This document shows, in pieces, positions 8,749 to 17,774 of a DNA stretch of 53,362 bases; within the stretch, counting starts at the first letter, position 1; the number at the start of each line of letters is the position of its first letter. The position numbers and the translations under genes were made by a program. This stretch comes from Bacteroides acidifaciens. GTDB taxonomy: Bacteria; Bacteroidota; Bacteroidia; Bacteroidales; Bacteroidaceae. Below the pieces are notes generated by a model. That model was given only the letters and a program-made list of their open reading frames with translations. It did no database searches and was not told the origin of the DNA. The stretch covers positions 1 through 53,362 of the forward strand of contig NZ_JANJZR010000027.1 in NCBI RefSeq assembly GCF_024623065.1, given 5' to 3'.

Positions 8749-9879
8749 TTAGTCTACCCAAAGTAAATCACTCATTATGCTGTCGGAAACGAAAATCCCT
8801 TCGCGCGTCAGGCACAGAGCACCGTTGCGTTCTTCCAGTTTTCCGCTTTGCAGGTAAGGTGCTGCCATGTTCAGGCAATATTCCCATCGCTCCTTGCCGA
8901 ATGTTTTTTTCAGTTGTTCCAGAGGAGTCCCCCAAGCGGTGCGCATGGTGGTGATGATAAATTCATTGTAGCGGGTGGTCGGGTCGAGATGTTCTATCTC
9001 GAAGGCGCGGCGGTTTTCTTCTATACCTATTATATATAGGTCGATGGAGGAGACGTTCCATTCCCGTGTTGTTCCGTCGAAGGAGTGTGCTGAGGCTCCG
9101 CAGCCCAAATAGGGGATTCCTTTCCAATAGGAGGTGTTGTGTCGCGAGTGCTTTCCGGGGCGACAGAAGTTGGATATTTCATACTGTTCGAATCCGGCTT
9201 TTTGCAGTTGTTCTATTAGTAACGTGAAAAACTCCAGGCTGGACTCCTCGTCTACTTCGCACACTTGGTGCTGCTTCAACATACTATATATAGGTGTGTC
9301 TTCTTCGTAAATCAGGTGATAGGCGGAGATGTGCTCTACCTGTAGGTCGATGGCTTGTCGGAGGTCGTTCTCCCATCGCTCCTTCGTTTCACCCGGAAGT
9401 CCATATATAAGGTCGATGCTGATGTTGTCAAATCCGGCTTGCCGGCATCTGCTTACGGCTTCGATGGCGGTGCGGGCGTTGTGACGTCGTTTCAGCAATG
9501 TGAGTGTGGCATCGTCGAAAGTCTGTATACCCATGCTGATGCGGTTGAAGGGGAGGGTAGACAGCATTTGCATGTATGGGACCGATAAGTCGTCGGGGTT
9601 GGCTTCTAAGGTAATTTCGTAACAGTGTTCCATCCCGTAACACGCTTGCAGAGTGCCGAATATTTGTTTGAAATCCTCTTCCTCCAGTTGCGAGGGGGTG
9701 CCGCCGCCGAAGTAAACGGTTTCAATGCGTTCTCCTTTCAAATACGCTTTCCGCATCTCCAACTCCTGGCAGAGAGCCTGTATGTAGCGCGCTTTCAGTT
9801 CGCTTCGTGTGGTCGAATAAAAATCACAATAGATGCAACGGGTCTTGCAGAAAGGGATGTGGAGATAAATACCTGCCAT
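8749..9879 (-). CDS. hemW: Radical SAM heme chaperone HemW
   Basis: 376 aa from the ATG at 9879 (MAGIYLHIPF), the normal family N-terminus; the frame extends upstream without support. The radical-SAM 4Fe-4S motif is CKTRCIYCDF (C-x3-C-x2-C). HemW hallmarks include TVYFGGGTPSQL, RISMGIQTFDD and the GCGASAHSFDG segment. HemW binds heme and hands it to respiratory proteins; it was formerly annotated as oxygen-independent coproporphyrinogen oxidase. The gene is the first of the strand run that continues into the ECF sigma operon with only a 19-bp gap, which may tie heme handling to that regulon. Confidence 0.9.
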   Translation of the reverse strand: MAGIYLHIPFCKTRCIYCDFYSTTRSELKARYIQALCQELEMRKAYLKGERIETVYFGGGTPSQLEEEDFKQIFGTLQACYGMEHCYEITLEANPDDLSVPYMQMLSTLPFNRISMGIQTFDDATLTLLKRRHNARTAIEAVSRCRQAGFDNISIDLIYGLPGETKERWENDLRQAIDLQVEHISAYHLIYEEDTPIYSMLKQHQVCEVDEESSLEFFTLLIEQLQKAGFEQYEISNFCRPGKHSRHNTSYWKGIPYLGCGASAHSFDGTTREWNVSSIDLYIIGIEENRRAFEIEHLDPTTRYNEFIITTMRTAWGTPLEQLKKTFGKERWEYCLNMAAPYLQSGKLEERNGALCLTREGIFVSDSIMSDLLWVD

Positions 9880-9997
9880 AATGATGTCGGTTTGGGATTT
9901 TGCGGGTGTAAAAGTAAGATTATTATCCGATATATCAAAAGACTGTTTGTCGAATAACTTTGTTTTTATACGGTTATGAGTGAAATGAATGTAGGCA

Positions 9998-10107
9998 AAC
10001 AATGTGTTTCATTACATTGTAACACATTGTTCCAAGCAGTTGAACACATTGTTTCAAGCCTATGAACACTTTGTTTCAAGCAATTGAAACAGAATGAAAC
10101 TACTGCT
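9998..10107. repeat. 22-bp-period tandem repeat array A
   Basis: Three good units of 22 bp at 10020-10041, 10042-10063 and 10064-10085 share GAACACATTGTTTCAAGC, with a degenerate unit at 10086-10107. Each centres on the small palindrome TTGTTTCAA. The segment just before (9998-10008, AACAATGTGTT) is the inverse of the unit start, so the left end can form a hairpin. The array is non-coding and lies between hemW and a dead IS. Its function is unknown. Confidence 0.7.
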
Positions 10108-10144
10108 ATCCGGCAAATTAACCGGCAAGTAATCACCGGACAAT

Positions 10145-10537
10145 GAAGGTGTGTCAAAATGCGCACCTTCTTTTTTTAAACACAAAGCCCCAACTTTCAC
10201 AAGCTGGGGCTTTGTTATTACCTAAAGATTTTGTATCTTTATTCCTCAAAGAATTGACGAGGATATTGCAGAAAATGATCCAGTTCGGATGGTTCTCTGG
10301 TTGAGAATCTGCACCTTGAAAGTTTCAGAAAGTTGTATAAGGAATGCGGCCGCAGCCCTTACCATCCCAGGATGATGCTCAAGGTCATTCTATATGGCTA
10401 TATGAACAACGTTTATTCCTGCCGGAAAATTGCAAAGCTCCTTCACCGTGACATCTATTATATCTGGCTTGCCGGATATGAGAAACCGGATTTCATTACC
10501 ATCAACCGTTTCCGCAACCGGGTGAAGAAGGAAAATT
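10145..10537 (+). mobile_element. Decayed IS1182-type element, left part only
   Basis: This stretch parallels the first ~490 bp of the intact element at 15973. It has a terminal hairpin with TGTGTCAAAA in the loop, then the CAAAGCCCC/GGGGCTTTG hairpin, then coding sequence for the transposase N-terminus. Homology stops abruptly near 10537, so the catalytic domain and the right end are gone. The element is divergent from the intact copy, so it is an older insertion and not a recent duplicate. Confidence 0.85.
10183..10218 (+). terminator. IS-internal terminator hairpin (decayed copy)
   Basis: CAAAGCCCCA (10183-10192) pairs with TGGGGCTTTG (10205-10214) around a short loop. The intact IS carries the equivalent hairpin at 16030-16061. 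It sits ahead of the transposase frame and would block transcription entering from outside. Confidence 0.65.
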
Positions 10538-10541
10538 ATTG
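10250..10541 (+). pseudogene. IS1182-type transposase fragment
   Basis: Residues equivalent to DEDIAENDPVR are readable near 10257, but the match then shifts frame. It continues as ENLHLESFRKLYKECGRSPYHP through RFRNRVKKEN before ending in unrelated sequence. The intact homologue at 16107 has 555 aa; only about 100 are left here, with a frameshift, no start region and no catalytic residues. It is not functional. Confidence 0.85.
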
Positions 10542-10576
10542 ATTGGTTTCCGGCAGGTCGGTCAGACGGTCTGCTG

Positions 10577-10708
10577 GTTGTTAATACTTGGGTTCTCAGG
10601 TATTAATACTTGAGTCCTTAGGTATTAATACTTGACGCGTCAGGTATTAATACTTGGGAACTCAGTTGTTAATATTTAAGACCTCCATCGTTAATGGCTG
10701 ATTTCCAG
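10577..10708. repeat. 22-bp-period tandem repeat array B
   Basis: Units of exactly 22 bp lie at 10577, 10599, 10621 and 10643, with decaying units at 10665 and 10687. The conserved part is GGTATTAATACTTG, followed by a variable 8-mer. The ends flanking each variable part (CTTGA or CTTGG, and TCAGG or TTAGG) can pair as RNA, mostly with G-U changes that keep the pairing. The array has the same period as array A but unrelated sequence. It lies between a dead IS and the susC promoter. Confidence 0.75.
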
Positions 10709-10836
10709 ATTGTTGTTACCTGTGAAATCAGTCATTAATTTTCTTTTTCGCCATTTGCGTGCCATTCGTCTTTTTCTCGCTATTCTTCTCCTTTTTGTTA
10801 AAAACGGCATTAATCCGGGTATTTATTTTATGATAT

Positions 10837-10868
10837 TTTGTGCGTTAACATTCTTTTTTATATCTTTG
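10837..10868 (+). promoter_or_regulatory. susC promoter
   Basis: TTTG at 10837-10840 and TATCTTTG at 10861-10868 are separated by 20 bp, the Bacteroides -33/-7 arrangement. Transcription should begin near 10871 and leave a 5' leader of about 125 nt before the susC ATG. The bases between array B and this promoter (10709-10836) show no gene. Confidence 0.75.
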
Positions 10869-10998
10869 TGCACTCAATTAGAATTTATATTAAAAAAATA
10901 ATAAAATTGAAAAGCAAAAAGGAAGGTTTGTTGCTTTTGGGCGATGACTTTCTCTCTTTAATTGAGATAATTCTTTTGTTAAACTAAAAAAAGATTCT

Positions 10999-13900
10999 AT
11001 GAAACGAAGCAAGTTTATTTCGCACATGCTGTTTCAATGCATGTTTGTGCTGTTTGCTTGTGTATCTGTGAATGTCTGGGGACAATCGTTGGCAATCACG
11101 GGTACAGTAACGGATGAAAAAGGCGAACCGATTATTGGTGCCAGTGTGCTTGTAGTAGGTACTACAAACGGTTCTATTACCGACTTCGACGGTAATTTCT
11201 CTCTGAAGGATGTTGCTTCCAATGCCAAGCTCTCCATCTCCTACATTGGAATGAAAACGCAAATCATCGATGTACAAGGGAAACGTTCGTTCAAGGTTGT
11301 CTTGAAAGAAGATTCCGAAGTGTTGGAAGAAGTGGTGGTTGTAGGTTACGGTACACAGAAAAAGGTGAACCTGACGGGAGCGGTCACCATGGCAAACGGT
11401 GATGTACTCGAAGACCGCCCGATTGCCAATGTGACGCAGGGATTGCAGGGAGCCATTCCTAACCTGAACATTACGTTCGATGGCGGTAGCCCGAACGCAA
11501 CGGCTACTATCAACGTGCGTGGTACCACCTCACTGAACGGCGGTTCGGCACTCATCTTGGTAGACGGTGTAGAGACCAGCGACATCTCTCTGCTCAATCC
11601 GCAAGACATCGAAAGCATCTCCGTATTGAAAGATGCCTCGTCGGCTGCCGTCTACGGAGCACGTGCCGCATTCGGTGTGGTATTGATTACCACCAAGAAA
11701 GGAACCAAAGGCCAGAAGATGCGTGTCAACTACAACAACAACTTCTCTTGGTCTACTCCGTCGCGTCTGCCCGAAGGCATCAACTCCAGCAAATGGATTC
11801 ACGCCGTGAACGATTGTGCCACCAACTCAAACGGTAGTGGCTTCTCTCAGGAACTGGTAGATGCCATCGACCGCTACAATAGCGACCCGAGCAAATATCC
11901 CTACGCATTTGTCGACGAAACAGGCCAATGCACCGCCAAGGGACAATGGGCCTATGCTGCCAATACCGACTGGTTCGGCGAATTCTACAAGAACGCCGCA
12001 TTCATGCAGCAACACAATGCCAGCATCAGCGGCGGAACGGAGACCAACAGCTACTACGGTTCTATCGGCTACAAAGGACAGGACGGTCTGTTCGCTTTCG
12101 GCAACGATACCTACAAGCGTATCAACATGACGTTCAACTTCACTACACAGGTGACCGACTGGCTGGAACTGTCGTTCCGCACGAAGTACAACCGTAACGA
12201 ATCGGATGTGCCTTTCACACAGAACTACATGGGTAGCTCTCCTTACCACGAAATTTATCGCGCATTCCCATTCATTCCCATCTACTTGCCTAACGGAGAA
12301 TTTGCTGCCGTTGAAGGTGCCAACTTCAACTACAACATCGCAGGTATCATGGCACAAGCCGGACGCGATATCACCAAGTCGGACGACTTCTGGTATACGG
12401 GAGCATTCACATTGACTCCTCTCAAAGGCTTGTCCATCAAGGGTGACTACACCGGTAACAAGTACTTCAGAGAACGGAAACAACACCACAAGGAGTTGTT
12501 CCAATCAAATCCGGATGGCACTTTCCTGTCAAAGAGTCAAAGTAGCCTCAACAACAACAAATACAACGATACCTATCAGGCATTGAACGTCTGGGCCGAA
12601 TACAAGACCAACATCAAAGACCACGGCCTGGGTATTATGGCCGGTTACAACCAGGAAAGCAAGAACATCACTGCGCTGACTACTACCGTAAGCGGCTTGT
12701 ACGACAACAACACACCTGTCAGCGACCTTGCCACCACCACTTCTCCGCTGGGCGAAGAAGCCACGGTATGGGCCGTTCAGGGTGTCTTCTTCCGTCTCAA
12801 TTACGACTATAAGAGCCGCTATCTGGTAGAGGTAAACGGCCGTTACGACGGTTCGTCCAAATATAAGAGTGGTTCACGCTGGGGATTCTTCCCGTCCGTA
12901 TCACTCGGATGGCGTCTGTCCGAAGAAAAGTTCTTCGAGCCCGCCCGTAAGTTGTTCGACAACGTGAAGGTACGTGCCTCTTTAGGTACACTCGGCAATC
13001 AGGTGACCAACGGTAACTTCGACTACTTAGGCTATCTGTCGAGCGAATCGCTCGCCTACAGTATGGGAGGCAAAAACCTTACCGGACTGACACCGCCTAC
13101 ATTGGCAAGCACCAACATCACTTGGGAAAAAGTGACCACTTCCAACTTCGGTATCGACTTGGGATTGCTCAACAACCGACTGAACGCATCGTTCGACTAC
13201 TACATGCGCTACACCAACGACATGGTGGTATCGAAGACGTATCCGGCAGTGCTCGGAAGCACCGGCGGTAAAGAAAACCTTGCCAATATGCGTACCAACG
13301 GATGGGAACTCTCTATCGGCTGGAGCGACAAGATAGACAATGTGGCAGGAAGCCCACTCAGCTACTCGATAGGATTCGGACTGGCCGACAGCTACTCCAC
13401 CATCACCAAGTACGACAATCCCGAAGGAGCGCTTAACGACTACTATGAAGGAAAACGTATCGGTGAAATCTGGGGGTACGTGACCGACGGCTTCATCGAA
13501 ACCAAAGAAGAGGCGGAACGTATGCGTACCATCCAAAGCCAGATTTCATCAGGCGAATGGCTGGTAGGTGATATCCGCTACAAAGACCTTGATGGTAAGG
13601 AAGGCATCACTCCGGCACGTACCATCGACAATACAGGCGACCAGAAGGTGATTGGTAACACCACTCCCCGCTTCTCTTACAACATCACCGCCAGTGCATC
13701 TTGGAAGAACTTCGACGTCCGCGTCTTCTTCGAAGGTATCGGCAAGCGCGACTTGTGGGTAGACAGCCCCGTGTTCTGGGGATTCTCGGGCAACGTATGG
13801 CAAGCAGCTGTCAACGATTACCACGTAGACAACTCTTGGAGTCCCACCAACACGAACGCTTACTATCCTATCCCCACTTATAGCAATCGCAGTAAGCAGG

Positions 13901-14190
13901 TACAGACCAAATACTTGCAGAACGGTGCCTATATCCGTCTGAAAGATTTGACTATCAGCTACACATTGCCTAAGAAGTGGCTTTCACCCATCGGTGTCGA
14001 ACAGCTGAAAGTATTTGCCAGCGGTCAGAACCTGTGGGTAGGAACCAAGTTGTTCAAGTACTTAGACCCCGATATCGTCAGCACACGCCGTTCTAACTCA
14101 GATGGCGGTATGGTGGGTAACCTCCTTTCGGATGGTAAAGCCTATCCGTTTAGCAAGACCTATTCAATTGGTGTCAATTTAACGTTCTAA
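10999..14190 (+). CDS. SusC/RagA-family TonB-linked outer-membrane transporter
   Basis: 1063 aa. Signal peptide to about residue 29 (ending VWGQ). A carboxypeptidase-regulatory-like domain follows at ~33-110 (ITGTVTDEKGEPIIGASVLV). Then come the TonB-box-like EEVVVVGYGTQKK, the plug at ~125-230 (NVRGTTSLNGGSALILVDGV), and a long barrel ending VNLTF. It imports a glycan or peptide across the outer membrane with the SusD lipoprotein coded 13 bp downstream. There is no STN domain, so it does not signal through a FecR. Codons are unusually rich in C-ending Asn, Tyr, Phe and Thr choices compared with neighbours, as in highly expressed Bacteroides genes. The substrate is unknown, because no glycoside hydrolase or regulator is linked. 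Confidence 0.92.
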   Translation: MKRSKFISHMLFQCMFVLFACVSVNVWGQSLAITGTVTDEKGEPIIGASVLVVGTTNGSITDFDGNFSLKDVASNAKLSISYIGMKTQIIDVQGKRSFKVVLKEDSEVLEEVVVVGYGTQKKVNLTGAVTMANGDVLEDRPIANVTQGLQGAIPNLNITFDGGSPNATATINVRGTTSLNGGSALILVDGVETSDISLLNPQDIESISVLKDASSAAVYGARAAFGVVLITTKKGTKGQKMRVNYNNNFSWSTPSRLPEGINSSKWIHAVNDCATNSNGSGFSQELVDAIDRYNSDPSKYPYAFVDETGQCTAKGQWAYAANTDWFGEFYKNAAFMQQHNASISGGTETNSYYGSIGYKGQDGLFAFGNDTYKRINMTFNFTTQVTDWLELSFRTKYNRNESDVPFTQNYMGSSPYHEIYRAFPFIPIYLPNGEFAAVEGANFNYNIAGIMAQAGRDITKSDDFWYTGAFTLTPLKGLSIKGDYTGNKYFRERKQHHKELFQSNPDGTFLSKSQSSLNNNKYNDTYQALNVWAEYKTNIKDHGLGIMAGYNQESKNITALTTTVSGLYDNNTPVSDLATTTSPLGEEATVWAVQGVFFRLNYDYKSRYLVEVNGRYDGSSKYKSGSRWGFFPSVSLGWRLSEEKFFEPARKLFDNVKVRASLGTLGNQVTNGNFDYLGYLSSESLAYSMGGKNLTGLTPPTLASTNITWEKVTTSNFGIDLGLLNNRLNASFDYYMRYTNDMVVSKTYPAVLGSTGGKENLANMRTNGWELSIGWSDKIDNVAGSPLSYSIGFGLADSYSTITKYDNPEGALNDYYEGKRIGEIWGYVTDGFIETKEEAERMRTIQSQISSGEWLVGDIRYKDLDGKEGITPARTIDNTGDQKVIGNTTPRFSYNITASASWKNFDVRVFFEGIGKRDLWVDSPVFWGFSGNVWQAAVNDYHVDNSWSPTNTNAYYPIPTYSNRSKQVQTKYLQNGAYIRLKDLTISYTLPKKWLSPIGVEQLKVFASGQNLWVGTKLFKYLDPDIVSTRRSNSDGGMVGNLLSDGKAYPFSKTYSIGVNLTF

Positions 14191-14203
14191 CATCTATCCG
14201 ATT

Positions 14204-15934
14204 ATGAAGAAACTAACTATTATAGCATTAGGGTTGTTGACATTCACCATGCAGGGATGCGACTTCCTTGACAGAGACGCCGAAGATATCATTGAAAGCG
14301 GTAAGTTCTTTGAGAATGCACAAGCAAATGCGCTTGAGCAATATTGCAACGATTTCTATCCCAAATTGTTCTACGGACATGGTGCGCCAAATGGCTATAA
14401 CTCCATGTTGGAGACCGAATGGGATTGCGACAACATCTATCCTTGGAATAAAAACAACGTCAGCTTCGGACACCACGTTGCTCCGAACAATGCTTCGGGT
14501 TCGGACTGGTCGTGGAGCAACATCCGTGCCTGCAACGAGTTCTTGATGAACTACACCAAATCGCCTGTAGCCGATAACGTAAAACAACGTTATGCAGGTG
14601 AGATTCTGTTCTTCAAGTGCTTGGATTACTTTAATAAGGTGATAACCTACGGTGATGTGCCTTGGTATGAGACTGCCCTCACCACTTCCGATACAGAAGA
14701 ATTGTACAAGGGACGCGACTCGCGTATGGTGGTGATGAAACACGTGCTCGATGACATCAACCAGGCCATCCAGTGGCTGCCTAAGAAGACGGTTGTCTAT
14801 CGGGTAAGCAGGGATGCCGCGCTGGCTTTGAAAGCCCGCATGTGCTTGTTCGAAGGTACCTACCGCCGCTATCACGGCATTGAAGGCGACACCGAATTCC
14901 TGCAAGCTGCCTACGATGCTGCCGGCGAGCTGATGAAAGAAGAGTATGGCTATAGCCTGTACGAAGGTACTTCGAAGGCTACCGCCTATCACGAACTGTT
15001 TGTACAGGAAAACTACAACAACAATCCGGAAGTCATCTTGTCGAAGGAGTATGATCCTTCACTGAATAAAGGAAACAACGTATCCCGCCAAATCCGCAAG
15101 GGAGAGAACGACCAGCTGATGGGTATGAGCCGCGACTGCGCCAACGACTACCTGAAGATTGACGGTACGCCGTTCGACCCCACTTCGGCTACTACTGCAA
15201 GAGAGGAACTGGAGAACCGCGACCCGCGTCTGTTGCAGACCATTGCTACTCCGTATGATGGTCCTTATACCTACTATTTGGGAGGTGAACGTAGTGCCAT
15301 CTCTATCCTCATTTCCGGAGCTACCCACTCCAGTACAGGTTATGCCATCGCTAAGTTCTATACCGACAATGACTATGTAGAAGCCCATGGCAAAGGAACT
15401 ACCGACGCTATCCTGTTCCGCTTTGGTGAAATCTTGCTGATTCGCGCCGAAGCAGGTGCCGAACTGGGTAAAGACCCCGAGCTGGACAAGACCGTCAATG
15501 CGCTGCGTCGCCGTGTAGGCTTCAACGTGGCACTGACCTCTTCACTGGCCAACGACCCGTTGCTGGCTGCCAAACACCCCAACGTAAACGGAAACAATGC
15601 AAACCTGATTCGTGAGATTCGCCGCGAACGCCGTGTCGAACTGTTCGGTGAAGGTCTGCGTAGAGACGACTTGATGCGCTGGAAATGTGGTCAACGCCTG
15701 GTTGCACCGCGTGCAGGCATGCCGCTTTATACGGACGTTTATTCGGCAGCAGATATCGCAACGTTGAAAGACGAAGCCGGTGTGTTCGGCGACAATACAT
15801 TGGACGTATATGGCAACCGTAACATTGCGCCCGCCGTATTCGATGAGGAAAAGCACTATCTCTTCTCATTGCCTCTCAACGAAATCGCGTTGAACCCGAA
15901 CTTGAAGCCTAACAACCCAGGATGGGGTGAATAA
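14204..15934 (+). CDS. SusD/RagB-family nutrient-binding lipoprotein
   Basis: 576 aa. Lipoprotein signal with lipidation at Cys19 (TMQGCDF). The N-terminal region is the TPR-like SusD fold, and the C-terminal SusD/RagB domain includes RREIRRERRVELFGEGLRRDDLMRWK-type sequence (near 468-492), the family hallmark. It sits on the cell surface and caps the SusC barrel. The gene ends 38 bp before the left end of an IS1182-type element, so any downstream locus genes (enzymes, surface glycan-binding proteins) have been displaced, deleted or never existed here. Confidence 0.92.
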   Translation: MKKLTIIALGLLTFTMQGCDFLDRDAEDIIESGKFFENAQANALEQYCNDFYPKLFYGHGAPNGYNSMLETEWDCDNIYPWNKNNVSFGHHVAPNNASGSDWSWSNIRACNEFLMNYTKSPVADNVKQRYAGEILFFKCLDYFNKVITYGDVPWYETALTTSDTEELYKGRDSRMVVMKHVLDDINQAIQWLPKKTVVYRVSRDAALALKARMCLFEGTYRRYHGIEGDTEFLQAAYDAAGELMKEEYGYSLYEGTSKATAYHELFVQENYNNNPEVILSKEYDPSLNKGNNVSRQIRKGENDQLMGMSRDCANDYLKIDGTPFDPTSATTAREELENRDPRLLQTIATPYDGPYTYYLGGERSAISILISGATHSSTGYAIAKFYTDNDYVEAHGKGTTDAILFRFGEILLIRAEAGAELGKDPELDKTVNALRRRVGFNVALTSSLANDPLLAAKHPNVNGNNANLIREIRRERRVELFGEGLRRDDLMRWKCGQRLVAPRAGMPLYTDVYSAADIATLKDEAGVFGDNTLDVYGNRNIAPAVFDEEKHYLFSLPLNEIALNPNLKPNNPGWGE

Positions 15935-15971
15935 GGCATAGAGTTATATAGGATATTTAATAAAAAAATGA

Positions 15972-16006
15972 AGAGGCTGTGTCAAAAATAGGCGCAGCCT
16001 CTTTTT
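15972..16006 (+). terminator. Terminal hairpin of the IS with U-tract
   Basis: AGAGGCTG (15972-15979) pairs with CAGCCTCT (15995-16002), followed by TTTTTAT. It includes the IS left terminal repeat. It can end the susCD transcript and also shield the transposase from read-through. Confidence 0.65.
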
Positions 16007-16029
16007 ATAACCTGTTGAAAAACATAAAA

Positions 16030-16061
16030 CAAAGCCCTGACTTTCACAAGCCGGGGCTTTG
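16030..16061 (+). terminator. IS-internal terminator hairpin
   Basis: CAAAGCCC (16030-16037) pairs with GGGCTTTG (16054-16061), extended by an adjoining pair, around ACTTTCACAAG. The counterpart in the decayed copy is at 10183-10218 and keeps the same loop. Confidence 0.65.
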
Positions 16062-16106
16062 TCATGTCAAAAAGTTTTTGTAACTTAGTGACAAATAACA
16101 AATTAA

Positions 16107-17774
16107 ATGTCTACAAAGTTACATACAAAATCTTACAGTAACAACGACAGGCTGTTTTTTCTGCTGAATCCCAATGAAGACATAGCGGAAAACGATCCTG
16201 TACGCGTTGTTGATGCCGTTGTCGAGAGTCTTGACCTTAGGGAGTTTAAGAAACTGTACCGTGAGCGTGGCCGCTGCCCTTACCATCCGAAGATGATGCT
16301 CAAAATCATTCTGTACGCCTACATGAACAACATCTACTCCTGCCGGAAGATAGAGCGTCAGGTTCAGCGCGACCTCCACTATATATGGCTGGCGGCACAG
16401 GAGCGTCCCGACTTCGTGACCATCAACCGGTTCCGCAACCGAGTGAAAAAAGAAATAAACAATATCTTCACACAGGTGGTCCTGCTGTTGTCCGAGCGCG
16501 GTTTTATCACACTGGACGTGGAGTATGTCGACGGAACAAAGATAGAATCCAAAGCCAACAAGTATACCTTTGTATGGCGGAAGACCGTTGAGAAGAATCG
16601 TGCAAAACTACAGGAGAAAATACGTGTCCTTCTACAACAGATAGAAGATGTAATAGCACAGGACAAAGCAGCAGAAACCGAAGCAGTCGAGTTCACGCCC
16701 GAGACATTGACTTCGCTTATCGGAGAACTGAAAGACGCACTGGCATCCGAACCTGAGCCGATGGACAAAGAGCAGAAGAAAGTTCGCCGTGAGCAGAAGA
16801 AACAGATAAAGGAACTGGAGAAACACCGGGACAAACTCGAAGAATATGACAGCCGTCTGGAGCAGATCGGCGAGCGCAACTCCATGTCGAAGACCGATCC
16901 CGACGCCACGTTCATGCGCATGAAAGAAGATGCGATGAACAACGGCCAGACCAAGCCCGGATACAACCTGCAGCTTTCCGCTGAAAACCAGTTTATCACC
17001 GACTTCGCCCTGTTCCCCAATCCCACCGACACTCTGACACTGATACCGTTTTTCAACTCCTTCCTTGACCGTTACGGACATCTGCCATCGGTGGCGGTGG
17101 CCGACTCCGGCTATGGCTCCGAAGAGAACTACCGCTTCATGGACGAGGCCGGCATGGAGGCCTACGTCAAGTACAACCGATTCCACCTCGAACAACGTCC
17201 GCGTTACAGACCCAATCCGTTCCATCACGACAACTTCCACTACAATGCTGCAGAAGATTATTACGTCTGCCCGATGGGGCAGCATATGACACGCATTGGC
17301 ACATCCCACTCAAAGACAGCCAGTGGCTACCGCAGTGAAAACGCACGATACCGCGCTCAGAACTGCAAAGGCTGTCCCCTGCGATGTATGTGCTACAAGG
17401 CCAAAGGCGACCGACGTATAATAGAGGTTAACCACCGACTCAACGAATACAAACATAAAGCCCGCGAGCTACTCACTTCGGAGGAAGGCATCCGACATCG
17501 CGGACGACGATGTATCGAGCCCGAGGCAGTCTTCGGACAGATGAAGTTCAACATGGCATACCGCCGCTTCCGCCACTTGGGCAAAGACAAGGTCACGATG
17601 GACTTTGCCTTCTTCGCCATTGCCTTCAACATCAAGAAAATGTGCTCAAAGATAGCGAAACAGACCAAAAACGGGGGAAATACGCCCCATTTTGGCCTGT
17701 TAATGCTTATATCTCGAATTTTGCATCTTGAGAATCGGATATTTTGGAAAAATCCTCAAAAATCGGTCGCCTAA
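16107..17774 (+). CDS. IS1182-family transposase
   Basis: 555 aa. The N-terminal DUF772-type domain (~20-120) includes GRCPYHPKMMLKIILYAYM and the Arg-rich INRFRNRVKK. A coiled-coil region rich in Lys/Glu spans ~155-260. The DDE catalytic core follows, with Asp in VEYVDGTKIE (~145), Asp in VAVADSGYGSE (~331) and Glu in the EPEAVFGQMK segment (~472). A Cys cluster (CKGCPLRCMC) precedes the last part. The gene is uninterrupted, so the element is probably active. Confidence 0.9.
   Translation: MSTKLHTKSYSNNDRLFFLLNPNEDIAENDPVRVVDAVVESLDLREFKKLYRERGRCPYHPKMMLKIILYAYMNNIYSCRKIERQVQRDLHYIWLAAQERPDFVTINRFRNRVKKEINNIFTQVVLLLSERGFITLDVEYVDGTKIESKANKYTFVWRKTVEKNRAKLQEKIRVLLQQIEDVIAQDKAAETEAVEFTPETLTSLIGELKDALASEPEPMDKEQKKVRREQKKQIKELEKHRDKLEEYDSRLEQIGERNSMSKTDPDATFMRMKEDAMNNGQTKPGYNLQLSAENQFITDFALFPNPTDTLTLIPFFNSFLDRYGHLPSVAVADSGYGSEENYRFMDEAGMEAYVKYNRFHLEQRPRYRPNPFHHDNFHYNAAEDYYVCPMGQHMTRIGTSHSKTASGYRSENARYRAQNCKGCPLRCMCYKAKGDRRIIEVNHRLNEYKHKARELLTSEEGIRHRGRRCIEPEAVFGQMKFNMAYRRFRHLGKDKVTMDFAFFAIAFNIKKMCSKIAKQTKNGGNTPHFGLLMLISRILHLENRIFWKNPQKSVA

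Noticed and set aside
10577..10708. CRISPR array
   Set aside because: Period is 22 bp with 14-bp conserved parts and 8-bp variable parts, far too short, and no cas gene is present.
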